Below, in pieces: positions 34,101 through 46,100 of a DNA stretch of 64,000 bases (positions within the stretch are counted from its first letter, which is position 1; each line of letters opens with the position of its first letter). The notes beneath the pieces are model-generated. The model searched no databases, had not been told where the DNA came from, and saw only the letters and a list, made by a program, of their open reading frames with translations. The stretch comes from Pelodera strongyloides (Eukaryota > Nematoda > Chromadorea > Rhabditida > Rhabditidae): the NCBI GenBank assembly GCA_036852015.1, contig JAANDG010000149.1:62001-126000 (forward strand), written 5' to 3'. The translations under genes and the position numbers were made by a program.

Positions 34101-37100
34101 GAATCAACTTCGGATTCACCGACCAGGTTGCACTTGAAGGTGTGTTCGGGGAATATTCCATTACTGATTTGTAGCACCTTACCGTTGGTAACTCTGTGCT
34201 TACTGTATGGGTCTTTTTTGATTAGCACAAAAACTTGCAGACTTACTCTAGCATAGATCTTCTTGTCTTCTTCGTTTAGCACGGCAAGGAAGAGGTGCTG
34301 AAGCACGAAGTAGCCTCTTTGCACACGGATATCAGAGCCGCACAGTCGTACCTGACGGACTTGGAGCGAACCGTGCCTCAGTACGAACGTGCTTATGTAA
34401 GATTAAGATTTTGAAATTTCTGTGTAATTGTACGTTCAATAGCACTAAGCCAGTGGTCTTGAATTGAACTTAAAGTTATTGGAACTCATTTTGTTGATGT
34501 TAAATATGCCGCGCTCGTTGTCGTGTTATTACTGAAACAACAAACTACAGTTTTCTGTGTTCAGGATGAGAATAAGAGGTCATTGGATAGCACGGAAGAG
34601 GAACTGAAACGATTGCAAGACAGCGTATGTTATTCTGATTTTAAGGCGGTTAAGATAAGTTAGCTTTAGATCTTATAGAGTTGAGAGGTGAAGCCTTTTA
34701 TCTGTTGAGTGAACAGAGTAAAGGAAAAACATAACTCTAACTCCCGAAACGTATCTTCCAATGTTTATGTAATAATACATTACAACGCATAATTGACTGA
34801 AAGTACGCCCCTATAACTGTAACGTAGATAATTTTTTTCATGAAATCAAACAGACAAACTTGTATACTTTCTAACTGTAATAAGATTGAAAGTGTTTTCA
34901 GGTGGCTCAGAAACAGGAGCTCATCAATCAGCAAAACGTTGGCCATGGACTATCGGGTGACGAGGCGAGGAAACTGATGAGGGAAATTGCTGCAGTTGGT
35001 TTTTCTTTAACTCTTCTTACTTTTTGCAAAGCCTAGTGTATTGTTCTCTCTACGCATAATTGTTCTTGTTGATGATGATGGCATTACTAATTGTCCACGC
35101 AACTTGCTCAAGCTGCTTAAGATGGATCTCTAAGGTATCTAAGGGTTTGGTACAGAGTCAAAGTACAGTCTACCTCTGACTTCATTTAACCTTCGTAATG
35201 TCAAGTGCTCGTATGCTGTAGATTAGTTCTTTTCTTGAATGTCATTAATTAAAGTTACGATTGCCCGAAAATATCTTCTTAAGAACAAGGACGAGCTGTC
35301 GAATCTGAGCGATGTGATCGACCTTTTGGCTAAGGATTTGTGGAAGGAGACTCCCAAAGTGAAGGCAGCGTTCAAAGAGGTAAGGTTGGCGTTGGACCCA
35401 CATTCTGCGGATAACTAAGCTCTGCGTAGGTCCGTGCCCGAAAATGTACTTAGGATCTTAGGAATCTAGCGAACACAGTTGATTGCTGTGTAGGTGAAAT
35501 GCCTACTGTTATTGCTACTCTTATTGGGGCTAGGCGCAGCCTAGCCCTTTTTGGTTCTTCTCCGGGGGTTTCCCGGACCTGGGAGCACTCATTAATTAAT
35601 AGCACAAAAAGTACTAGACCAAATGGGCTCTAATTTGGCAAATCTACTCTTCTAATGTTCCTCTACAACCCTGCAAAAACTCAGCCAGAAAAAATCATTT
35701 TGAAGAGAAGTTATTAAAAAAACGACTGACGTATTATGTGGATTTTTTTTCTTCCTTCCTTCCTCAATTTTCGTGGGCATCAAAGGCACACTTTTGAACT
35801 GGTCTTCATTATAGTATATCAGGGGGCGGGATTCTAGCAAAGCCATTAGAATTTTAAAATATTGATTTCTAATTATCGATTTATTGATTTTTATGCTAAT
35901 TTTGGTAATTTTTGGTACATTTTCGGCCCTAGCGCGTTTCTGAATGAAAATTTTGCGCCCAAACTTCTGCATTAGATAACTGAAGTGTTGCTGAGAATAT
36001 TTCTCTCTCACAGCATCTTTCCCCGATATCGATTTTTTAGACTTTTGGGGCCTCGAACATTGCACCTTCGCAGTTTTGTGCGCACAGCCGAAGCCCCGCC
36101 CCTTTTGCCTCATACCAGATGGGTTCATACCTCATAGTTTACGCGGACAGTGCGCAGTACATTATAAAATAAAGCATTTTCCATGGAAAACAACTTCTAT
36201 ATAATATAAATTCTTTTATATTTGGTTATTTTTTCACATGTTCAAGCTGGTAGCCTGGGATCCCCCTTTTTCTTTTGACAAATGCATGTGCTTTTGCTGA
36301 AGTGTAGGTGAATAGGGAAATATTGAATGCGGAAAAGATTAAAATAAAAAAAAATGAAGATTGTCTGAACAATATTATATCAATATCGAGTGTTTTATTC
36401 AGCACTCATTGGAATTTGGGTTGTCAGGACGCTAGTAAAAGTTAATTAACGAGAAGTTGGAAATTCCAAGGCTTTAAAGTTGCAAAATAGTATTGTTTTT
36501 TTTTTATTATATCCCGGTCGCCTAACTCCTCCAGAGGCCTGAGGTGACCTTTACTTACAAAAACAACATGCCTTTGCCTTGTAGTACATTGGCAAAGCGT
36601 TTGGCTCCAGAGCGAGAGGTCGTGCGTTCGGTTTCGGCCAAAGCCGAACGTTTTGCGTTCAACATTTAGCTTTTTTGATTGGCACACTATCAGTGCCGTT
36701 TACATAATCATTGATCTTTTGTGAATTATAAAAGGAGATAGAGCCCACTACTGTGTCTCACATAGTACTGAAGTTTCTCATTCAGAAATTTCTCAAATAA
36801 TACTTCATGAATAAAGCTACATAATCCAATGTTTAACCTTCAGTCACTCTGTCCCTAATTAACTATATAATTCCTGTTAGCTTTCACGACCCAGTAGCTG
36901 AATGGCGCAACTGGTAGAGCAGAAGGATTGTTAGTTATGGAATGATAGTTCGTTCGGGCTCTATTGTATATTGTATTGTAGAATTACCGTCTCATGGAAA
37001 TCTAGGCGTCCCAAAGGAGCCAACCGTCCCACTCATGGGACAACAACGTCCCATTAAAGGAACAACTGTCCCAAGGGAATCTAGCCGTCCCATGGACCTC

Positions 37101-40100
37101 CCAACCGTCCCATAGACTTCCAAACCGTCCCATGAAAATCTGACCGTCCCATGGCCCTTTCAAAGTCCCAGAGCCCTCTCAACCTCAACCGACTCAATAC
37201 TTTATTCTTTTTTTCCATTGCCAAAAAAGTTGATATGTAGTGTTATGTATACAGATACCACACTGTATACAACAGAGCTGAGCACAAGTTCAGTAGACAC
37301 CTTGTAGATATAGAGTTTATTATACGCAAGGTAGAGGCAATATCTAGTAGCGACAACTCTCTAGCTGAGCAGTAAATCGAATGAGCTCAAGCCCTAGCTT
37401 GAATCTCCATATACTATTAATATGCTAATTCTCATATGCTAATAGTACTTAGACAACACGAACAGTTTACTGAAACTAAACAACTATTGTAACTAGGAAG
37501 TTGTAATAATACGTTTCAGCCATTACTTATAGTCATAAGCATTCTTAGGTATCCTAATACCTAACACCTCCGTTCTTAGTATTCAAGTCATACCAGTTAA
37601 ATTAACACGAGATTGTTAATAACGCTTAAGAGACGGATTAGCGATGTTGAGCTTAGTGACTGGCTTCCTGGTCCTCTTTGAACGTCGGCGCTTCGGCGGT
37701 TCCGTAGGGGTAGTTCCAGTAGGTGGTGTTACAACCGTATGCGGTGTCACCGTCGTAGGCGAAGGTGCATCACTGGTGTGGCTTGCAGTGTCCTGGCACT
37801 GTTCATCGTCCGTAACGACTGTCTCATCGGTTACCACTATCTCTTCAACTGTGCGTGGCAAATCAGTTGGACTGGGAGCATAGGGTGCGACAGCGTTAGG
37901 AGCTGGATCATGGTTCGACTTAGGCAACTGATCGATCTCAAAGGCGTCAAGTAGTATTTCATACGCACGACTTCGCGTGTTGACAGTCCTTGGTCTGGTC
38001 TGGTTAGCATGACGAATAAGGTGCTTCTTCTGGCTTTCGACCTGCACTTCGTACATGACATTACCTTTTTTGTTCACTACGGTAGCTTCCAACCATGCTG
38101 GCTTATTAGGAACTTTGTAGTCACGAACATAGACTAAGTCCCCTGGGTTAAAGACTGTAGCCTTCGAACCATGTTTCTTGTTGTACTGGCTCTCCATACG
38201 AACGTCCTTAACGATCTTCCTTTCAGGCCGGGGCTTCAGCAAATCCCACGAAGTCCGCAGCTTTCTATTCAGAAAAGTCTCTGCTGGCGACTTGCCTTCA
38301 GGAACGTTAGATGACGGCGTCATCCGGTATGAGAGTAGAAACGTTTGAAGATTCTCTGCAGGGCTTCCCTCCCCCTTCAATTTCAGCAGCGCCCGCTTGA
38401 ACGTGTCGACCAACCTTTCGGCTTGTCCGTTCGATTGTGGGTGATATGGCGCACACCTCATGTGCTTGATGCCACTTTTCCTTTTCGCACAGAACAAGGC
38501 GAATTCACCACTTGTGAATTGCGTTCCATTGTCTGTAACCAGCGTCTCTGGCATGCCGAATTGCGAGAAAATCTTCTTGAGATGTGTAATCGTGGCGGAT
38601 GTCGTAATCCTGTCCATAGCAACAATTTCTGGCCACTTACTAAATGCGTCAACGACAATCAAGTAGTATTTTCCTTCCAGTGGACCAGCGAAATCGGCGT
38701 GAACTCGTTCCCAAGGTACACTGGCCTTGCTCCACGATTCCAGATTAGTTTTAGTCGGCGATTTCTGAGCACGACTACAGTTAACACAGGACCTTACCAT
38801 GTTCTCAACGTCCTCGTCGATAAATGGCCAGTAGACAAGCGATCTAGCGAGCGACTTTGTTCGAAAGTTCGAACAATTCCTTGGTGACCTTGATGCAACT
38901 GTCGTAGAATGCGACCCTTGAGAGACGCAGGAATGACTATCCTGTCTCCAAACAAGAGGATTCCGTTTGTCTGCGACAAAGATGTTTCTCTGTTGGCGAA
39001 CTGAGTGATGTCCCTTGATGGTTTTGCAGGCCAGTTACCAGTTCTGTGAGCGTTTAGGACCGCTAGCAGCGTCTTATCCTTCTCAGTAGCATCACGCAGA
39101 ACGTTAGTGGTAACGGGTAGGGCCGCAATGGTTCGGTAGTGTTCGTCCCGGAACATTTCCGTGTGTACTCTTGCAATCACCTTCTCTTCGTCTGTATCGC
39201 CCTGATTTGCAATCAGTCTGGACAGAACATCGGCGCATCCCATTTCAGAGGTAGGTTTGAACACGATCTTGAATTCAAACCCCTTGATGTACACAGCCCA
39301 ACGTTGCAGACGATTGGCGCTAGTGACTGGGATGCCCTTCTTCGATCCAAAGATCGAAACGAGAGGCTTGTGATCTGTTACAAGAGTAAACTTGCGTCCC
39401 AATAGGTACTTGTAGAACTTCCTCATGGCCCAAAAGATTGCGAGACCTTCTTTCTCGATCTGACCATAGTTCTTTTCCGCTGGAAGAAGAGTTCGTGACG
39501 CGTGCTCAACTGCTTTTTGCGTACCATCCTTCATTCGATGTAGCAATACCGCGCCTAGACCGTACTGAGATGCATCCGTCACGAGGATCAACTCTTTCTT
39601 CGGGTCATAGTGGGTGAGGAGCATTGGCGAGGCAACGATCTGCTTGACCTCGTCAAAAGCATCTTGACACTCTTTATTCCAATTCCATTTGACATCCTTT
39701 CTTCAACAGTTCGTCGAAAGGCGCACGTAGTTTGTGCAATTCCTTTATGAACCTGCCGTAGTAGTTGATTTTGCCGATGAACGAACGTAACTGACTGACG
39801 TCGTTCGGTTCCGGCATCTCCAAGATTGGCTTAATCTTGGCGGGATCTGTTTTGCGACCTTCTGCGGAGATAATCATCCCGAGGTACCTTATCTCTCGCG
39901 CAGCAAAGGTGCACTTCTCGAAGTTGACGTGGAAACCATACTCCGAAATGCGCTTCATACAGGCATGTAGGTTCCGATTGTGTTCCTGCAGATTTCTGCC
40001 AGAAACAATCACATCATCGAGGTACGCACAACAACCTTCGAGTCCAGCGATCATCGCGTCCATGATCTGTTGGAAGATCCCTGGAGCGGTCTTGACACCG

Positions 40101-43100
40101 AAGCACAGTCTGTTCTATCTGTACAACCCTCGATGAGTGTTGATCACGAGCAAAGTCTTGGAGTCGTCCTCTAACTCGACTTGAAGGTAGGCGTCCTTGA
40201 AATCAAGTGTACTGAAGACAGTTCCACCGTTCAGAGTTGTCATGATGTCTTCTGCGGAAGGAATCGGATGGGAGAAGTCTTCCAAAGCATCATTCAGTCC
40301 AGTACTGAAATCTGCACAGACTCTCACACTTCCGTTTGGCTTCTTCACGCATAGAATCGGAGCTGCCCACGGAGAATACGTGAGGCGATCGATGACTCCA
40401 AGTTGCTCTAGCCGGTCCAGCTCAAGTTCCACGGTTTCTTTGAAGTGGAATGGTACCATCCTCTTAGGGCGGAAAACCTCGTTTTCCCCTTTCTTGAGCT
40501 GAAGGCGTGCCTTGGTCTTCTTGCAGAGACCAAGATCGGTGGCGAAAACATCAGCGAACTGCGTCTTGAGCGTAGCAACGTACGTCGCAGCAGTTTCACT
40601 ATTCGGTGATGTTTCGATAGAAGGTTTACCAGAGACCCGATTGCAAACAGCATCCAATATGGATCTGAATGACGGGAACATCTCTAACCAGTCCAGCCCT
40701 AGGAGATTCATCCTAGCGGTGACGTGCACGATCCCAGTCAGATGCTCGTCCTGGTAAGAGGCGTTGCACTCGAAAGATCCAATCAATTCGAGCCTCTCTC
40801 CATTAGCTGCGGTCGCGACTACACTTGGGGATTGCAAGTTTGGTCGACCCAGCCCCTTCCATGTGGCTTCGGATATCAACGTTAGATCCGAACCGGTGTC
40901 CAACTGAAGTCGCACCTTCTTTCCATTCATATGGATAGTGACGCACCTGTGGCCAACAGGTCGTGAAGACACTTCATGGACGTTTCGATTGCGATGCTTG
41001 TTGTTGCCTTTCTGTTGGCACACAACGGTGTAGTGTCCTCTTCTACCACAACCGTGACAAGTGGCTTCCTTGGCCGGACATGACGGATGGCCACTGTCCC
41101 TGCCACAGTACTTACACTTGGGTTGTGTAGATCTACGGTCGTTATTCTTGTACTCGCGATGGGGTTTGTTAACCTTGTTAACAATAGCAGGAGCCATCGG
41201 AAGATCGATATCGTCTTTATACACATAGTAACTGTCAATGGCATCTGCGACATCGTCGAGAGTCATTGATGGAGCACGGTCCAGAGTCTTTACCAGCCAT
41301 GCACGTAATTCCACATCCTCGTGGTTACGCAGGCTATTCAGGTAATTCAGAACTCGGAATTGGGCATCCGACAGTTCACTGAAAGCGAAATCATCACAAG
41401 CCTTATTGACGACGCCAATATGGGCCTTGTAATCGATTCCAATCTCTCGGGTGACATGTAGACATTCGATACGCTTCCGGAACAAAGATTTCTTCATCGT
41501 GAAGACAACCTTCATCTTGTCGATAAGTTTCTCGAACTTCATCTCAATTGGCTTCTTTGGCAGACAGCGCAGTTTGAGGGTCTTCTCTTGCTGTTGGCCC
41601 AGACGAGACAACAGAAACCGTATTCGGTTTGTCTCCGGAACACAAGCAGCTTGCACCTCAGTGAGATCCTGGTGGTCATGGTACCATTCGGTAAAACTAG
41701 CACCATCTTCCACGTTAAACTCGAACATTGGAACATTCTTGTACAGAACGTTTAGCATGCCCCTGGCTTCTGATGTGAGTGGTTCGCTCTCTCTTGATGT
41801 CTCAGGGCTTGCTACTTGCTGTAGCGGACTCTGATTAGTCTCTTCCAAACGTAGAAGACGACTAGCAGCACTATCTTGACCGGCCTGAAGTGCCCTTCTG
41901 TCCATCGGAGAGAGCATTCAGCGCAGTCAAGATCGCTTTCAGAGAGGCCTTGTCATCCTCGGCAGTCATGTTGGCGAAGTACACACAATCTCAGAAAATT
42001 GGCGATAACTTCGTTACGCTCACTGACAATACCCAGCTTTAGGTATGTCAGTGATCTGAGTGCGCAATTGAGTAATTCTCTTCAACTCCGGGTCTTGGTC
42101 TCACTAATGAAACCGCACCAGAGGAGAAATACCCAAAAGGCAAAGCAACTTAGTGACACAGGGTAAATATACCACTTGTCAAAAAATCGCACCTCAAGTA
42201 GTTGTTATTGAACTACCTAACTAGCCGGAATATCCAAACTGTCAGGGTGTAGCAAGTTCAATAAGCAAAAACAAGAGTTGACACCGGATCAGGGATAGGT
42301 GGCGTAACCAAACCTTCCGAAGAGATCAACAGTGGGGATGACAATTGTAGAACACCAGAGAAGAGTATCCTGAACGCCAGTTGTTATGTATACAGATACC
42401 ACACTGTATACAACAGAGCTGAGCACAAGTTCAGTAGACACCTTGTAGATATAGAGTTTATTATACGCAAGGTAGAGGCAATATCTAGTAGCGACAACTC
42501 TCTAGCTGAGCAGTAAATCGAATGAGCTCAAGCCCTAGCTTGAATCTCCATATACTATTAATATGCTAATTCTCATATGCTAATAGTATTTAGACAACAC
42601 GAACAGTTTACTGAAACTAAACAACTATTGTAACTAGGAAGTTGTAATAATACGTTTCAGCCATTACTTATAGTCATAAGCATTCTTAGGTATCCTAATA
42701 CCTAACATGTAGTAATGTTTGAGTGAGATAACATCCATTCTGGCACCATGGGACGGTCAGATTTCCATGGGACGGTTGTCCCACTCATGGGACGTCTAAT
42801 TTCCATGGGACGGTAATTGTACAGTAAATAGAACACAAGTTCGCGCATCGACGAGCTTTTTGCAACAATGGATACTCGAGGCTCACGAAAAATGCAACTC
42901 CTAATTCATTTTCCTAATTCATAAAAAAATTGAGCGCCATAGGGTAAAACAGTTTAATGAAGTCATCAATTTATGACAAATTTGGGTTTCACGCAAAATA
43001 GTCCATGTTATGCAGCGTATAGGGGTATAGTGTAGGTTAGTAGTTTTTGAAGAGTTTTTGAAGTTTTTTTTTTTGAAGTTAGTAGGTTAGTAGTTTTTGA

Positions 43101-46100
43101 AGACAGCGTATAGGGGTATAGTATAGGTTAGTAGTTTTTGAAGAGGTTTTGAAGTTTTTTTTTTTGAAGTTAGTAGGTTAGTAGTTTTTGAAGACAGCGT
43201 ATAGGGGTATAGGATAGGTTAGTAGTTTTTTTTGAAGACGAACAAGGTTTAAATTCTTTTCCAGTCAAATGCATAGTTGCGGAACAGCGATCGAATTGTA
43301 GGCAAAGAATTAGAAGTTAAAGTTTATTTATTCCGTCCACTCATACTAACAATAAGTGTGTTTCATTAGGATTGGCTTGTTTATTGGAAACTACCACTAA
43401 CACCTAACCTAATGACCATAATCTTTCTAAAGGAAAATTATCTTTATGAAATTAGGTGTGAATTTTTATTAAAAGAAATTATCTTTCGATAAAACTAAAG
43501 ACATTGAACACCTAGTGTTCTCCAACTGTTTTAACCAACGAAGAATGATAAGTTGCAGAATTGACCCTCACAATCAGTGTATAATGCATATTTAATTGTG
43601 TGAGTTACTTATTTATATCCCGTAAATGAACATTCAATTAGTTCGGCGTTAGGCCTGATATTTTCCAAATATCTCTAAAAAGAGGAAAATATTTTATCGT
43701 GAAAAAGTGCTCTGTTTTAGGTAGGTGTTTTTGGCTCTTCTCGTCATCATTACAATGAAGTACTTAGCTAACTATCAGAAAATTTAGCGGCGACAAAAAG
43801 AGACCAATTCGGTTGTGGGCTACATCTACAAAAAGTGAAAAATTCATTATGTTAATACTTAACTATTTTATGAAAATGACCAGTCGGTCTCTTCCGACTG
43901 CAGGAATCGGCCTTCGGCCGATTGTTACCCTACTACTTAAATTTCCTATGATACTATGATTCTTTACTTTTATTTGCTAATTATTTATTTATATCCAACA
44001 GGGACCAAAAATTGCGGCGCTCCATTTGTCTGCTGGTTCACGTAAACTTTTGAAATGTGTTGCGAACTATGGAAGTATACATGAAGAGAATTGAGCAAGT
44101 GGACAATTTAAAGAAGGAAGTGTAATTTTTTGAAGCTGTAAGGTAGTACTCCTTTTGTGGCATACCAATATATAAATGCTTATTGTCAGTCTCACATAAC
44201 AATGTAGATCAAAACACGACAAATACGTAACATATCTGAAAAGGGTCTCGCTTAGTGAAATATATTTCATAGATCATTTTCATTCGCATAGTTCGCTTTC
44301 TATTCACTGAACAGACATGTTTTTATTTAACTTCTACACCTGTGTGACTGCTCAAATAGTAGCCTCCAAGTTTGAGTAGTGCGAAAAACTATACGTCTAT
44401 CGTTACGCCTTTTCTCCAGCCGCAATTTTGGCTCCCCGTTGAATAGAAATAAATAATTAGCAAATAAAAGTAAAGAATCATAGTATCATAGGAAATTTAA
44501 GTAGTAGGGTAACAATCGGCCGAAAGCCGATTCCTGCAGTCGGAAGAGACCGACTGGTCATTTTCATAAAATAGTTAAGTATTAACATAATGAATTTTTC
44601 ACTTTTTGTAGATGTAGCCCGCAACCGAATTGGTCTCTTTTTGTCGCCGCTAAATTTTCTGATAGTTAGCTAAGTACTTCATTGTAATGATGACGAGAAG
44701 AGCCAAAAACACCTACCTAAAACAGAGCACTTTTTCACGATAAAATAATGTATGATATGTATACTACCGTAGTGCGCTATCCTATCGTATTGGTATTCAG
44801 TCTTTTTTAAGGCTGTTGTGCGTTACCAAGAGTGGTACCGCTCCGTTATCGACATTGAGAGAAAAGTGAACTCGGCCGGTGCAAGTTTTAATGAGGTGGG
44901 TTATTTGTTTCCTATGGTTTTGTGAATGCAAAAGTTTCCAAGGTTTCAACCACAGTTTCAACTTTAGTTTGCTTCTTCGACTTGTGTTCAAGTTTAGTTG
45001 AAAAGTTGGATGTGCAAAAGCCCTGCTTGTGAACGACGAATCTCGAAATTATGTATCATATGTTGGCACGTGTATCAATTTAACTGTTAACGAATACTGT
45101 AATTGATGAGTTTTAGTTATGAATACTATAACTGTACGTACTTGAGTTGCAGTTGGATGTGCAAACACCGTGTCCAGCCGATGCTCGTGAGCTGCTCAAT
45201 CTGGTGGTCAACGATTCCCATAAACTGGTACGTTTACCAGTGGTACACGTTATTTTGTTTGTTAGGTTCTCACGTTCTTCTCCAATCCACTTTTCATATT
45301 CTTTCTATGGTAAATTGAGTGGTGAAGGTAAGGTATGCCCTTGTTCAGCAGAGAAGAAAACTGTAAGCCGGACGAATTGTGATAACTTTACCTTTCAATT
45401 GCTGTTGACTGTTGCAGTGTTGCATTTAGATTATGCGAATCCAACAACTGATCGAGAATCATAAGCGGAAGTCGCATTCTGCGTTCAATCAAGCCGACCG
45501 GGAGATTGTACAGTTGCGGTAGGGATTATTGTTGTTTTAGTTTGTTTGTAATTAATAACCTCACTAGCTTCACTTGGTAGAATCAGTCAACACTAAACTT
45601 GTGCAGTTTCACCAATAATTACCACGTAATCTGCGGTTAGGCTTAGGCTCATTACAGTAACAAGTGGTTGTATTCAAGCGGAAAGAAACTAAGGGATTGT
45701 TCACATTTTAACACATAAAAAGTTCCTTCTGCTTGCTTGAAGTTGCTTCGTGCTTTGTTGTTCGGGTCTGTAGTAAACGATTCTTTGATTTCTTGGAAGC
45801 ATTTGACTTATAAATCATACCGCAGTACATTTCCAGGGAACACTGCGTGGAGCTTGAAGAAAAGCTGGAGAAGATGAAGAAAGAGGAGGAACGAGAGAAC
45901 AGACAAAGAAAGCGCGAAAGAGAGGTGCGAATTGAGTATAGTAGATTAAGCTACGAGGTGATCTTTAGTTTAATAAGCACGTGTAGGAGTTTCCTTCTTT
46001 CATTTTGTTTTGTCGTTTGGTTTGGTTTGTCATTGGTCAGTGATATCTTCCCCCATTCCCAAGTTTTTTTCTGCTTCACTCCATGTTTCATCTTTCTATA

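Larger units (their letters stand above)
37241..42707 (-). mobile_element. Ty3/gypsy LTR retrotransposon
   Basis: 5,467 bp flanked by TGTAG (37236-37240, 42708-42712). The two 326-bp LTRs begin TGTTATG and end CTAACA. Reading on the minus strand, the order is gag, CCHC zinc knuckles, protease, reverse transcriptase, RNase H, integrase, which is the Ty3/gypsy order. A purine-rich AACGGAGG lies directly before the 3' LTR. The LTRs differ at one position that I can see (a C/T difference near 37450 and 42591), which implies a recent insertion, yet the coding region has at least three lesions. Confidence 0.93.
36972..42823. mobile_element. Palindromic GTCCCATGG-rich MITE split by the LTR element
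   Basis: AATTACCGTCTCATGGAAAT near 36981 is mirrored by ATTTCCATGGGACGGTAATT near 42810, and both sides are full of CCGTCCCATGG / CCATGGGACGG motifs. With the 5.5-kb LTR retrotransposon removed, the remainder is a foldback of about 380 bp. The outer element must therefore be older than the LTR insertion. Confidence 0.7.
35522..44748. mobile_element. Nested insertion complex in ndc80-B intron 12
   Basis: Copy A has CACTTATGTATGATG where copy B has about 9.2 kb. Layers seen: a left part starting TGGGGCTAGGCGCAGCCTAG (35523 to about 36980) with tRNA-like segments, a palindromic MITE split by an LTR retrotransposon, a tandem repeat at 43012-43235, and a foldback element at 43692-44747. Stretches between these (35523-36440, 42830-43010, 43240-43690) show no gene. 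The left part has hairpin-prone GC-rich sequence at its start but no clear partner end. Confidence 0.75.

Noticed and set aside
36442..36687. Open frame with GRNRTHDLSLWSQTLC on the minus strand
   Set aside because: Antisense translation of a tRNA-derived repeat, often mis-annotated as protein.
38345..38887. Long plus-strand open frame of 180 codons
   Set aside because: Shadow of the integrase frame on the opposite strand of the LTR element.
43012..43235. CRISPR-like array
   Set aside because: Repeats are long, irregular and T-rich without spacers; the sequence is eukaryotic.
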